Part shown: piece by piece, positions 44,899-53,496 of the stretch | Layout of the letters: the number at the start of each line of letters is the position of its first letter | How positions within the stretch are numbered: position 1 is the first letter of the stretch | Assembly (NCBI RefSeq): GCF_030066995.1 | Contig: NZ_JASJAP010000005.1 | Location: 248,001-312,000, forward strand | DNA: 64,000 nt | Source of the DNA: Erythrobacter sp. | GTDB lineage: Bacteria; Pseudomonadota; Alphaproteobacteria; Sphingomonadales; Sphingomonadaceae | Reading direction: 5' to 3' | The notes under the pieces: generated by a model | Told to the model about the DNA's origin: nothing | The model's input: only the letters and a program-made list of their open reading frames with translations | Databases searched by the model: none | Made by a program: the position numbers and the translations under genes

Positions 44899-45972
44899 AT
44901 GTTTCGTCTCAGCTCGCTTCTCATCCCGATCACTCTGGCCTTTGCCATGGTCGCGCCCGCTCACGCCGATCAGAGCGATCTCAACGCCAGCTTCGACACC
45001 GCGTTCGGCACCGAGATGCGAGCGCCGACGACGTTTCAGGCGATCTACGAGACCAGTTTCGAAGCCCAGATTGCCGAGCTTGCCGATGGGACGCGTGGGC
45101 GCATCGGTGTGTACGCGGTTGATTTGGCCACGGGCGACGAGGTCTCGATCCTGGGCGACATGCGCTTCCCGATGGCGTCCACCAGCAAAGTGGCGGTCGC
45201 GGCCACGTTCCTCGCAGGAGTGGATGAAGGCAAGTACAGCCTGACCAGCGAATACCCGCTTCAGGTTCCGGTGCGATCCAAGAAATTCTCTTCGGACGCC
45301 GCACCGGTCAAACAGGGCAATTATGTCCCCGCCCATGAGCTGATCGGCCTGATGATCTCCAAAAGCTGCAACAGTTGCACCGATGCATTGATCAAAGTGG
45401 TCGGCGGCACCGACGCGGTCAATAAATGGGTGCACGAGGAAGCGGGGATCAAGGACTTCGAGCTGTCACGCACGATCGCCACACTTGTTCGCGACGATGG
45501 CGAGTTCGATCCTGTCGAATGGGTCGACCCTCGCGATTCGGCTACGCCGCGCGCCATGGGGCAGTTGCTCGCCGGTCTCCATCAGGGCCGTTGGCTAAGC
45601 GCGGAAAGCCGCGCGGTGCTGATGGCTGCGCTGGAGAAGACGACGACCGGTCGCCGCCGCATGAACGCCGCTTTGCCGGAAGAAGCCTCTCTGGCGCACA
45701 AGACCGGCACTTTGAGCCGCACGGCGAGCGATATCGGCATTTTCCGGCTCGCCGATGGCCGGGCCATCGCTGCGGCCATTTATGTCACAGGCCAAAGCGC
45801 CAACCTGACGGACGAGCGCCGGAACAAGCGCGCAGCGCGGGCGCGGCGGGACGCGCGAATCGCGGACATCACCCGGGCGCTATACACGGGCTTCTCGGCC
45901 AAGGCGGGATTGCTCGACGATCCGACCAGCAACTGGACTGCAGCGCCGGACGGCAACCGCACCGGCGGCTAA
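44899..45972 (+). CDS. Class A beta-lactamase-like serine hydrolase, divergent
   Basis: A 357-residue exported protein with the class A beta-lactamase fold (PF13354-like). A signal peptide ends at HAD (residue 24). The nucleophile motif is S94-T-S-K97 and the KTG motif is K268-T-G270. The SDN loop reads S156-C-N158, with Cys in place of Asp and a second Cys close by (SCNSC). The omega-loop, aligned through RDSATP, shows no clear E-x-x-x-N deacylation motif. A basic region (RRNKRAARARRDARI) and a tail of about 40 residues follow the usual end. True beta-lactamase activity is therefore doubtful; it may be a slow hydrolase or a penicillin-binding relative. Confidence 0.83.
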   Translation: MFRLSSLLIPITLAFAMVAPAHADQSDLNASFDTAFGTEMRAPTTFQAIYETSFEAQIAELADGTRGRIGVYAVDLATGDEVSILGDMRFPMASTSKVAVAATFLAGVDEGKYSLTSEYPLQVPVRSKKFSSDAAPVKQGNYVPAHELIGLMISKSCNSCTDALIKVVGGTDAVNKWVHEEAGIKDFELSRTIATLVRDDGEFDPVEWVDPRDSATPRAMGQLLAGLHQGRWLSAESRAVLMAALEKTTTGRRRMNAALPEEASLAHKTGTLSRTASDIGIFRLADGRAIAAAIYVTGQSANLTDERRNKRAARARRDARIADITRALYTGFSAKAGLLDDPTSNWTAAPDGNRTGG

Positions 45973-45986
45973 ACCCGGTACGGAGA

Positions 45987-46038
45987 GGCCCCCGATACGA
46001 AAAAGGCCCCGATACGAAAAAGGCCCCGATACGAAAAA
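45987..46038. repeat. Three tandem copies of a 17-18 bp unit
   Basis: GGCCCCCGATACGAAAAA (45987-46004) is followed by two identical GGCCCCGATACGAAAAA units at 46005-46021 and 46022-46038. It begins just after the beta-lactamase-like gene. The first copy carries one extra C. The unit looks like the 3' part of a terminator stem that has been duplicated. Confidence 0.9.
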
Positions 46039-46065
46039 GGCGGCGCCGGATCGGCACCGCCCCTT
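46039..46065. terminator. Hairpin downstream of the tandem repeat
   Basis: GGCGGCGCC and GGCACCGCC pair, with one mismatch, around GGATC. The A runs of the tandem repeat precede it. On the minus strand these give T runs after the hairpin, so it can end the minus-strand lipoprotein transcript; on the plus strand there is no T run. Confidence 0.55.
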
Positions 46066-46117
46066 AGCGAGATCATCGTCCCCCTCGGTAGGAAACGACG
46101 GCCTTGAGCGCGCGGGT

Positions 46118-46462
46118 TTAGTCGTCGCTTATCATGTCTTCGGCCTTGGCGGTGGCCTCTTCGATCGCGGCACCCGCGTCGTTAGCTGCGCCTTCGACCG
46201 CGTCGGCTGCGTCACCAGCGGCGCCCTCTACGGCGTCGACGGCATCACCGGCCGCGCCTTCGACAGCGTCGCCAGCGGCTTCGGCGCCTTCGGCGGCTTC
46301 GCCAGCCATTTCACCGGCCATTTCGCCAGCGGCTTCAGCGTTCGCTTCGGCGTCGGCGGCCATGGCATCAACGGTTTCGCCAGCTTTGTCAGCGGTTTCC
46401 GAGCACGCGGCAAGGCCGAGAGCCGAAGTCGCGATAGCAGCGGCAAGAACAATCTTACGCAT
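46118..46462 (-). CDS. Ala-rich lipoprotein with 11-residue repeats
   Basis: A 114-residue small lipoprotein. The signal peptide ends in a lipobox LAAC with the lipidated Cys near position 19. The mature part is nearly all Ala, Glu, Asp, Gly and Val. It contains 11-residue repeats of the type GDAVDAVEGAA, GDAADAVEGAA and NDAGAAIEEAT. Eleven-residue amphipathic repeats are typical of LEA-like and apolipoprotein-like helices that are disordered in water. No enzyme motif is seen. The ATG at 46462 has AAGGA upstream and gives the better signal peptide; a TTG at 46483 is the alternative. An envelope stress or spacer role is possible. Confidence 0.75.
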   Translation of the reverse strand: MRKIVLAAAIATSALGLAACSETADKAGETVDAMAADAEANAEAAGEMAGEMAGEAAEGAEAAGDAVEGAAGDAVDAVEGAAGDAADAVEGAANDAGAAIEEATAKAEDMISDD

Positions 46463-46740
46463 AATAGTAAATCCTTGTTTCAACGAGTGAAATACGTGGG
46501 AAACTCAGTGCCTGATCCACGCGAAGTCGGCTTTTTGTCCCCCGACCTCTGGCGGTTTGATAATGGCCGAAATGTGGCAAATCAAGGTGAATGACGCCTC
46601 GCACGCTGCGGTTCGCCACATTTACGCCACACTTGAACCAAGTTGATACACGCCCCAACAGTGCGCTCTCGGATGTGTTTTATCAACTTACGCGCACGAA
46701 ACGCTACCTTGCCACTGGGCGCAATGCTAGCACGCCGCGC

Positions 46741-49572
46741 ATGGCCCAGCAGCAGCATCTCTACCTCGTCGATGGTTCGTCCTATATCTTTCGCGCCTAT
46801 CACCGGCTTCCCCCTCTGACCAATCCGGAGGGGACCCCGGTCGGCGCGGTGTACGGCTACACCACGATGCTGTGGAAGCTCGCCGATGATCTCGACCAGG
46901 CCGAAGGGCCCACGCACATGGCGGTCATCCTCGACAAGGATTCGACCAGCTTTCGCAACGATATCTATTCCGAATACAAGGCCAATCGACCCGAACCCCC
47001 CGAAGACCTGCGCCCGCAATTCCCTCTAATCCGCGACGCGACGCGCGCCTTCAGCCTGCCCTGCATCGAAGAACAGGGACTGGAGGCCGACGATCTCATC
47101 GCTTCCTACGCTCGCGAAGCGCAGCGGCAGGGGTGGAACGTCACGATCGTTTCTTCGGACAAGGATCTGATGCAACTTGTCGGGGAGGAGGGCGGCGCGC
47201 GCATCGACATGCTCGATACGATGAAGTCGGCGCGCATCTATATCGACGAGGTGGAGGAAAAGTTCGGCGTCAAACCCGAGCTGGTTGGCGATGTCCTCGC
47301 GCTGATGGGCGATAGCGTGGACAACATTCCGGGCATCTACGGCGTTGGCCCCAAGACCGCATCCAAGCTCATTGCCGAACACGGGTCCCTGACCGCCGCG
47401 CTCGACCAGGCGCCCGACATGAAGAAGTCCAAGCTCAAGGAGCGCCTCATCGAAGGGCGCGAGGACGCCGAGATGAGCCGGGTGCTGGTCACGCTGAAGG
47501 AGGACTGCGATCTTCCCGTCCCGCTCGAAGAGATGAAGCTGTCGGCGATCCCGGAAGAGCCGCTCGCCGCTTTCCTGCAAGCGCACGGCTTCACCTCCCT
47601 GCTCAAGCGGCTCGGCAATGGCGCGGGCAGCCCAGAGCGGCCCAACAACCTTAACCCCGCCAAGCCAAGCGTTCGCCGCGACGCCGGCGATGAGAGCGGT
47701 AACCGTCAGCCGCTGCCCGAGATGCCGAAGATCGATCGCAGCGCCTACACAACCGTTCAGACCCTCGACGCGCTGTGCGACTGGATCGCGCGAGCCACCG
47801 CCGCGCGGCTGGTGGCTGTCGACACGGAAACCTCCTCGCTCGACGCCATGCAGGCCGAGCTTGTCGGCGTCAGTCTTGCGCTTGGCCCGAACGAGGCGTG
47901 CTACATTCCGCTTGCGCATGGCGGCAGCGACATGTTCGATGAGAAGCCCGAACAGATTGACCGGGACGCGGCGCTTGAGGCGCTGAGGCCCCTGCTGTCG
48001 GATGACGCGGTGCTCAAAGTCTTCCAGAACGGCAAGTACGACCTGAACGTGCTCGATCGTTGCGGCGTCGATGTAGCTCCGATCGAAGACACGATGGTGA
48101 TGAGCTTCGCCCTCGACGCCGGGCGTGGGGAAGGAATGGGCGGGGGGCACGGAATGGACGAGCTTTCCGAACGCCACCTTGGTCACACACCGCTCGCGTT
48201 CAAGGACGTGTGCGGCACCGGCAAAAAGGCGATTCCCTTCGGCGAGGTTCCGCTGGACCGCGCGACCGAATACGCGGCCGAAGACGCCGACGTGACCCTG
48301 CGGCTGTACCGCATGCTCAAACCGCGCCTTTCCGAGGAGGGCGGGACGCGGATCTATGAACGGGTCGACCGCCCCTTGATTCCCGTGGTCGCCCGGATGG
48401 AGCGCGAGGGGATCAAGGTCGATCGCGCGCAGCTTTCCCGGCTGTCGGAGGAGTTCGCAACAACCACCGCCGGGCTCGAAAAGGAAATCCACGAAATCGC
48501 CGGACAGGAATTTGCTGTGGGAAGCCCCAAGCAGCTGGGTGAGATCCTGTTCGACAAGATGGGTTTCAAAGGCGGCAAGAAAGGCAAGAGCGGTGCCTAT
48601 TCAACCGACCATTCGGTGCTTGAAAAGCTCGCGGGCGATGGCGCCGGGATTGCGAAGAAGGTGCTCGAATGGCGGCACCTTTCGAAACTGAAATCGACCT
48701 ACACCGACGCGCTGCAGAACCAGATTAATCCGAACACCGGGCGGGTTCACACGAGCTACTCGCTCGTCGGGGCGCAGACGGGTCGGCTGTCTTCGACCGA
48801 CCCCAACCTTCAAAATATCCCGATTCGAACGGATATCGGGCGCACCATCCGCCAGGCCTTTGTTCCCGAGCCGGGCAACACGCTGCTCGCCGCGGACTAT
48901 TCCCAGATCGAGCTACGGTTGGCGGCGCACATGGCCGATGTCGACACGCTAAAGGACGCGTTCGAAAAGGGCGAGGACATTCACGCGCGCACCGCGACCG
49001 AGATGTTCGGTGAGGTCACCCGCGACACCCGCGCACGGGCAAAAACGATCAACTTCGCGATCCTCTACGGCATATCACGCTGGGGTCTCGCCGGTCGGCT
49101 GGAAGTCGAGCCCGACGAGGCGCAGGACATGATCGATACCTACTTTCAGCGCTTCCCAGGCATTCAGCGCTATATCATGGAGACCCTAGAAACCGTGCGC
49201 GAGCGTGGCTATTCCGAGACGCTTTTCGGACGCAAGACGTGGTTCCCCCGGATCAAATCGAAGAACCAGGCTGAGCGTCAAGGGTCCGAACGCGCCGCGA
49301 TCAACGCGCCGATCCAGGGCACGAGCGCCGATATCATCAAGCGCGCCATGGTTCGCATGCTGCCCGCTTTGCGCGATGCGGGGCTGAGTGAAGTGCGCAT
49401 GCTGCTCCAAGTGCACGATGAACTGGTGTTCGAACTGCCGCAGGGGGATGTCGCCGCCGCCTCGCCCATTATTGAACGGGTGATGGTCGAAGCCGCCTTG
49501 CCGTCGGTAAACCTCGACGTGCCCCTGGGGGTTGATATCGGAACGGGTGAGAGCTGGGACGCGGCGCACTAG
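46741..49572 (+). CDS. polA: DNA polymerase I
   Basis: DNA polymerase I, 943 residues, with all three domains. The N-terminal 5' nuclease begins LYLVDGSSYIFRAYHRLPPL and contains GLEADDLIASYA and SSDKDLMQLV. The proofreading 3'-5' exonuclease is present with the DxE motif in VDTETSSLD and later LKVFQNGKYDLNVLD and YAAEDADVTLRL. The polymerase domain has ADYSQIELRLAAHMADV (motif A), KTINFAILYGIS (motif B) and LLQVHDELVFE (motif C). The exonuclease is complete, unlike in some thermophile relatives. The frame continues upstream to 46591, but the ATG at 46741 gives the normal N-terminus. It converges on the CDC48-type gene with 13 bases between the stops. Confidence 0.97.
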   Translation: MAQQQHLYLVDGSSYIFRAYHRLPPLTNPEGTPVGAVYGYTTMLWKLADDLDQAEGPTHMAVILDKDSTSFRNDIYSEYKANRPEPPEDLRPQFPLIRDATRAFSLPCIEEQGLEADDLIASYAREAQRQGWNVTIVSSDKDLMQLVGEEGGARIDMLDTMKSARIYIDEVEEKFGVKPELVGDVLALMGDSVDNIPGIYGVGPKTASKLIAEHGSLTAALDQAPDMKKSKLKERLIEGREDAEMSRVLVTLKEDCDLPVPLEEMKLSAIPEEPLAAFLQAHGFTSLLKRLGNGAGSPERPNNLNPAKPSVRRDAGDESGNRQPLPEMPKIDRSAYTTVQTLDALCDWIARATAARLVAVDTETSSLDAMQAELVGVSLALGPNEACYIPLAHGGSDMFDEKPEQIDRDAALEALRPLLSDDAVLKVFQNGKYDLNVLDRCGVDVAPIEDTMVMSFALDAGRGEGMGGGHGMDELSERHLGHTPLAFKDVCGTGKKAIPFGEVPLDRATEYAAEDADVTLRLYRMLKPRLSEEGGTRIYERVDRPLIPVVARMEREGIKVDRAQLSRLSEEFATTTAGLEKEIHEIAGQEFAVGSPKQLGEILFDKMGFKGGKKGKSGAYSTDHSVLEKLAGDGAGIAKKVLEWRHLSKLKSTYTDALQNQINPNTGRVHTSYSLVGAQTGRLSSTDPNLQNIPIRTDIGRTIRQAFVPEPGNTLLAADYSQIELRLAAHMADVDTLKDAFEKGEDIHARTATEMFGEVTRDTRARAKTINFAILYGISRWGLAGRLEVEPDEAQDMIDTYFQRFPGIQRYIMETLETVRERGYSETLFGRKTWFPRIKSKNQAERQGSERAAINAPIQGTSADIIKRAMVRMLPALRDAGLSEVRMLLQVHDELVFELPQGDVAAASPIIERVMVEAALPSVNLDVPLGVDIGTGESWDAAH

Positions 49573-49585
49573 TCCGCGACCAGTC

Positions 49586-51895
49586 TCAGTCGCCGTGCTT
49601 TTTCGCCCGCTCCGGCTCAAGCCGCTCGGGCTCGAAAAAGCCGATCGGATTGACCTCGATGGCGCGCTTCTTCAGTTCGCCGCGCATCTTGCGATATTCG
49701 GCCTCCATTCGGGGCGTCACACTCGCGCGGCTGTCTTCCAGCGCTTGGTCGAAATCGAGCGCGGTCACCTTGGCAACCTCGCCGCCCACCCGCCGCAAGG
49801 CACCAAGCCCGGCCCGCCTTACGACATCTTCGAGGTCAGCGCCGGTGAAGCGATCGGTCTTGTCGGCCACCGCCGACAGATCGACACCATCGTCAAGCGG
49901 CATCTTGGCGGTGTGGATTTTCAGGATACGCTCGCGGCCCGGCTTGTCGGGCGTGCCAACGTAAACAAGCTCGTCAAAGCGACCCGGACGCAGCAAAGCC
50001 GGATCCATCAGGGCCGGGCGATTGGTCGCACCGATAACGACCACCGATTGCAGCTCTTCCAGACCATCCATCTCCGCCAGGATCGTGTTGACCACGCGAC
50101 CCGTCACCTGAGGCTCTCCCTGTCCCGAGCCTCGGGCGGGCACCAGACTATCGATCTCGTCAATGAAGATCACACAGGGCGCAACGGACCGGGCGCGCTG
50201 AAACATGCGCGCGATCTGCTGTTCGCTTTCACCGTACCATTTGGAGAGCAGATCCGAACTCTTCATCGAGATGAAGTTCGCTTCAGCCTCCTTCGCGACC
50301 GCTTTCGCGAGCAGGGTCTTGCCTGTGCCCGGCGGGCCATAGAGCAGGAAGCCCTTGGCGGGCCGAATGCCGAGGCGCCGAAACGCATCGGGGCTTTTGA
50401 GAGGAAGCTCAATGCCCTCCTTGAGTTTGTCTATCGCATCGCCAACGCCGCCAATATCCTCCCATGCGACATTGGGAGCCTGTACCATCACTTCGCGCAT
50501 GGCGCTGGGCTGCACGCGTTTGAGCGCCGACATGAAATCGTCCAGCGTGACGCACAGGTCGTCCAGCACTTCGGGCGGGACGGTCTGCTCATCAAGATCG
50601 AGGCGCGGCATGATCCGGCGGACCGCATCGATCGCCGCCTCGCGCGTGAGCGCGGCCAGGTCCGCGCCCACGAAACCGTGCGTGACGCGCGCCAGCTCTG
50701 TCAGATCGACGGCGTCTTCCAGCGGCATGCCGCGCGTGTGGATCGCCAGGATCTCGCGCCGTCCGCCCATGTCCGGCACACCGATCACGATCTCGCGGTC
50801 GAAACGGCCGGGGCGGCGCAACGCCTCATCGATCGCGTCCGGGCGATTGGTCGCCGCGATGACCACGAGATTTGCCCGGGCCTCAAGCCCGTCCATGAGC
50901 GTCAGGAGCTGCGCGACAAGACGCTTTTCCGCTTCCCCTGGCACCTGCGTCCGTTTGGGAGCGATCGAATCGATCTCGTCGATAAAGACAATTGCTGGAG
51001 AGGATCGGGTCGCTTCCTCGAAGACCTCGCGCAGGCGCTTTTCGGATTCGCCGTAGCCCGAACCCATGATTTCAGGCCCGTTGATGGCGAAAAACTCGGC
51101 GTCCGCCTCGTTCGCCACCGCCTGCGCGAGCCGGGTCTTGCCGGTTCCAGGCGGACCATGCAGCAGCACGCCCTTGGGCGGGTCGACACCCAGCCGCGTG
51201 AAGAGCTCTGGATAGCGCAGCGGCAACTCGACCATTTCACGCAATGCCCGGATCGTCTCTTCCATACCGCCAACGTCATCGTAGTTGACGCCCGCTCGCG
51301 GATCGCGCGGCTCCTCGAACTCGGTGCGCAATTCCACTTCGGTGGATTCGTCGATGTGGACGATCCCCTTCGGTGTGGTCGAGGCGACCGAAAGCCGAAT
51401 TTGGGTCAACGCATAAGCGGGCGCGCGCAGCAGCTGGCGCACATCGCTTGGCATGTTTTGAACCGGCTGCTGGCCGGTCGTAGCCACGAGATCGCCCGCG
51501 ACCAGCGGCTTGCGGAAGAAGTTCCGCTTGAGCGCCTGGGTTGGTCCCTGCAGACGCATATCGCGCTGCGCAGGGGCAAAGACGACGCGCGTCGCTGGCC
51601 GCGATTGCGCCGCGCGGACGGTTACATGCTCGCCCGATCCGGCTTCGGCGTTGCCGCGCTGAAGACCGTCGAGACGCACGACGTCGAGCGTTTCGTCTTC
51701 AGGATAAGCCGTCATCGCGATGGCCACGGTAGCCCGTTTGCCCTCGATCTCCACGACGTCGCCTTCGGTGATGCCCAAACGCTGAAAGACCGAGCGCGGC
51801 ATACGCGCTATACCCTGGCCCGACTCCTCCTGGCGCGCGGGCGCGACTTGGAGGCGGGTCGAGCGGTTGTCCGCGGAAGGGGGAGCGTCGGCCAT
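49586..51895 (-). CDS. CDC48/VCP-type double AAA ATPase
   Basis: A 769-residue ATPase with the archaeal/eukaryotic CDC48 layout. An N-terminal substrate-recruiting domain (double-psi barrel type, with [15 protein letters not shown] and [16 protein letters not shown]) is followed by two AAA modules. Each module has a Walker A (GPPGTGKT) and Walker B with arginine-finger region: [14 protein letters not shown] then [17 protein letters not shown], and [14 protein letters not shown] then [17 protein letters not shown]. Such enzymes thread and unfold proteins in hexameric rings. Bacterial copies are patchy but recurrent in alphaproteobacteria. The substrate is unknown. The ATG at 51895 is used; a TTG at 51910 would add five residues. 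It is transcribed towards polA. Confidence 0.94.
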   Translation of the reverse strand: MADAPPSADNRSTRLQVAPARQEESGQGIARMPRSVFQRLGITEGDVVEIEGKRATVAIAMTAYPEDETLDVVRLDGLQRGNAEAGSGEHVTVRAAQSRPATRVVFAPAQRDMRLQGPTQALKRNFFRKPLVAGDLVATTGQQPVQNMPSDVRQLLRAPAYALTQIRLSVASTTPKGIVHIDESTEVELRTEFEEPRDPRAGVNYDDVGGMEETIRALREMVELPLRYPELFTRLGVDPPKGVLLHGPPGTGKTRLAQAVANEADAEFFAINGPEIMGSGYGESEKRLREVFEEATRSSPAIVFIDEIDSIAPKRTQVPGEAEKRLVAQLLTLMDGLEARANLVVIAATNRPDAIDEALRRPGRFDREIVIGVPDMGGRREILAIHTRGMPLEDAVDLTELARVTHGFVGADLAALTREAAIDAVRRIMPRLDLDEQTVPPEVLDDLCVTLDDFMSALKRVQPSAMREVMVQAPNVAWEDIGGVGDAIDKLKEGIELPLKSPDAFRRLGIRPAKGFLLYGPPGTGKTLLAKAVAKEAEANFISMKSSDLLSKWYGESEQQIARMFQRARSVAPCVIFIDEIDSLVPARGSGQGEPQVTGRVVNTILAEMDGLEELQSVVVIGATNRPALMDPALLRPGRFDELVYVGTPDKPGRERILKIHTAKMPLDDGVDLSAVADKTDRFTGADLEDVVRRAGLGALRRVGGEVAKVTALDFDQALEDSRASVTPRMEAEYRKMRGELKKRAIEVNPIGFFEPERLEPERAKKHGD

Positions 51896-52024
51896 CGCCA
51901 AACCTTTCAAGCTTTCGCTTTATCGTTGCGTTCTCGACGCTAGCTAGGTTTGCGCGCCGCGTAACGCAATGCGCGAAGGCGTGGTAACCCAATTGTGGTT
52001 GCCGGTCCTGAGCCAGGGAAAGCC

Positions 52025-52054
52025 AAAAAAAGCCCGGCGCAGAGGCCGGGCTCG
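52025..52054 (-). terminator. Orphan minus-strand intrinsic terminator
   Basis: AGCCCGGC and GCCGGGCT form a G/C-rich stem with a short loop, and on the minus strand a run of seven T follows. There is no minus-strand gene upstream of it within reach, so it must end an unannotated transcript or attenuate the leader of the CDC48-type gene. Confidence 0.8.
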
Positions 52055-52140
52055 AAAGTTTGGGAGAGGATGCCTGAAAGGCACGATTGGGATATGTGGG
52101 ACGGCGGATTTTTGTGCAAGTGCGAAAGCCGCATATAAAG
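52025..52140 (-). ncRNA. Candidate small RNA or attenuated leader
   Basis: Read on the minus strand, this segment contains a C/T-rich single-stranded stretch (CCTCTCCCAAAC) flanked by a small hairpin (GCCTTTCAGGC). It ends in a strong hairpin, AGCCCGGC-CTCTG-CGCCGGGCT, followed by a run of T. CCTCTCCC-type sequences can pair with ribosome binding sites, as many alphaproteobacterial small RNAs do. It could equally be an attenuator in the leader of the CDC48-type gene, whose start is 130 bases downstream. The 5' end is only estimated. Confidence 0.3.
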
Positions 52141-52431
52141 TTGCATTGAATGCACCATTAGCACCCACTTGTTCGCTTTCGATCAAAAAAGCAGGACATA
52201 ATCGCCTATAACTGAGGCATTTGCCTATTTTTTAATCACTCATGCTCTGTGTGTTTATTGCGGCGCACCATCTTCTGGATTTGAAGCTTTCGTCGCCAAA
52301 GGCTCTTGCGCTGTTCTAGTGGCGTTTCCCCATGGGCCACTGGTGACAGGCATCGACCAAGGCACTAGTCAGCGCAACATGTAGACCATCACCGGCCGGA
52401 AAACGGTCGCAGAGCAACAGGCAATTCGCTC

Positions 52432-53154
52432 ATGTCCAAAATCTACCCTAACGCCGCAGCCGCCTTGGACGGCCTCCTTCGTGACGACATGCTCATTGCC
52501 GCTGGGGGCTTCGGCCTTTGTGGAGTTCCCGAAAGGCTTCTCGACGCAATCCGGGACAGCGGGGTCACCGGCATTACCTTTGCGAGCAACAACGCCGGGA
52601 TCGACAACGAGGGCATCGGGAAGCTTCTACGCACCCGGCAAGTCCGCAAGATGATCAGTTCCTATGTTGGTGAGAACAAGGAGTTCGAGAGGCAGTACCT
52701 GGCCGGTGAATTGGAAGTGGAGTTTTGTCCGCAAGGCACCCTGGCCGAGCGCATGCGCGCGGGCGGCGCTGGTATTCCGGGCTTTTACACGAAGACGGGC
52801 GTTGGCACTCAAGTCGCCGAGGGCAAGGACCACGCCGAATTTCCGGACCCCGACGGCGTGATGTCAACCTACATTCTGGAACGCGGGATCTTTGCCGACC
52901 TTTCCATTGTAAAGGCTTGGAAAGCCGATGAGACGGGCAATCTGATCTTCCGCAAGACCGCGCGCAATTTCAATCAGCCCGCCGCCACATGCGGCCGCGT
53001 GTGTGTGGTGGAGGTTGAGGAGATCGTTCCAGCCGGGGCGCTCAATCCCGATTCGATCCACCTGCCCGGTGTCTTTGTGAACCGTCTGATCCTTGGCGCG
53101 CCATACGAGAAGAAGATTGAGTTTCGCACCACACGAAAACGCGAGAGCGCGTGA
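52432..53154 (+). CDS. 3-oxoacid CoA-transferase subunit A
   Basis: Subunit A of a two-subunit CoA-transferase (ScoA/AtoD type), 240 residues. It moves CoA between a donor such as succinyl-CoA and a 3-oxoacid such as acetoacetate. The landmarks are the GGFGLCGVPE motif near residue 24, SNNAGIDNEGIGKLL, FCPQGTLAERMRAGGAGIPGFYT (in two adjoining parts), and the long C-terminal segment with VCVVEVEEIVPAGALNPD. Length matches the family. Its stop overlaps the next gene's ATG by one base. The B subunit follows two genes later in the same operon. Confidence 0.94.
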   Translation: MSKIYPNAAAALDGLLRDDMLIAAGGFGLCGVPERLLDAIRDSGVTGITFASNNAGIDNEGIGKLLRTRQVRKMISSYVGENKEFERQYLAGELEVEFCPQGTLAERMRAGGAGIPGFYTKTGVGTQVAEGKDHAEFPDPDGVMSTYILERGIFADLSIVKAWKADETGNLIFRKTARNFNQPAATCGRVCVVEVEEIVPAGALNPDSIHLPGVFVNRLILGAPYEKKIEFRTTRKRESA

Positions 53155-53492
53155 TGTTCGGCAAGAAAGCACACCCGAATTCCATCGACATTGACGCCTT
53201 CGACTTTCTCGATGATTCGGTCGAGGTCGCCAGGCTCTGGGTCGAGAACAACGGTCCTGCGACGTGTCTGATACAGCCCGACCGGTTGGAAAAGCCCGAA
53301 ATGTTCGGTCTGCTTCTTGTCGACACGATCCGGCATGGCGCAAAGGCGTATTCCCAATGCTATGACATTAGCGAAGAAGAAGCTCTCACACGCATCTGGG
53401 CTGGCGTCGAGATGGAGCGCGCGCAACACACGACCGAACTCGACACCATCCAGGACTTCCAACCCGATCCTGAGCCAGATGCCGAGACGTGA
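53154..53492 (+). CDS. DUF5076 domain-containing protein
   Basis: A 112-residue soluble protein that fits DUF5076, a small alphaproteobacterial family of unknown function. The conserved central part is DRLEKPEMFGLLLVDTIRHGAKAYSQ, read here as two adjoining blocks. Short acidic ends include a C-terminus of DPEPDAET. The ATG shares its first base with the stop of the CoA-transferase A gene, so translation is coupled. The fixed position between the two CoA-transferase subunits suggests a link to that enzyme, but this is inference. Confidence 0.75.
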   Translation: MFGKKAHPNSIDIDAFDFLDDSVEVARLWVENNGPATCLIQPDRLEKPEMFGLLLVDTIRHGAKAYSQCYDISEEEALTRIWAGVEMERAQHTTELDTIQDFQPDPEPDAET

Positions 53493-53496
53493 TGTC

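Larger units (their letters stand above)
51896..52431. other. Intergenic region with an orphan minus-strand terminator
   Basis: A non-coding stretch between the divergent CDC48-type and CoA-transferase genes. It holds a strong minus-strand terminator at 52025-52054, which no annotated minus-strand gene accounts for, and a perfect TGCAT-TGA-ATGCA palindrome at 52142-52154. The region 52120-52260 is A/T-rich compared with the flanks. ORFs of up to about 80 codons are present on both strands, but none has a convincing ribosome site and codon pattern. Confidence 0.5.

Noticed and set aside
49532..51943. An open frame of about 800 codons on the plus strand opposite the CDC48-type gene
   Set aside because: It mirrors the real gene on the minus strand. 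The frame stays open because of high G/C at third positions, its product is rich in Arg, His and Asp, and it shows no family motif.
51944..52186. An 80-codon minus-strand ORF upstream of the CDC48-type gene
   Set aside because: It would have to be translated through the strong terminator hairpin and has no convincing ribosome site or codon pattern.
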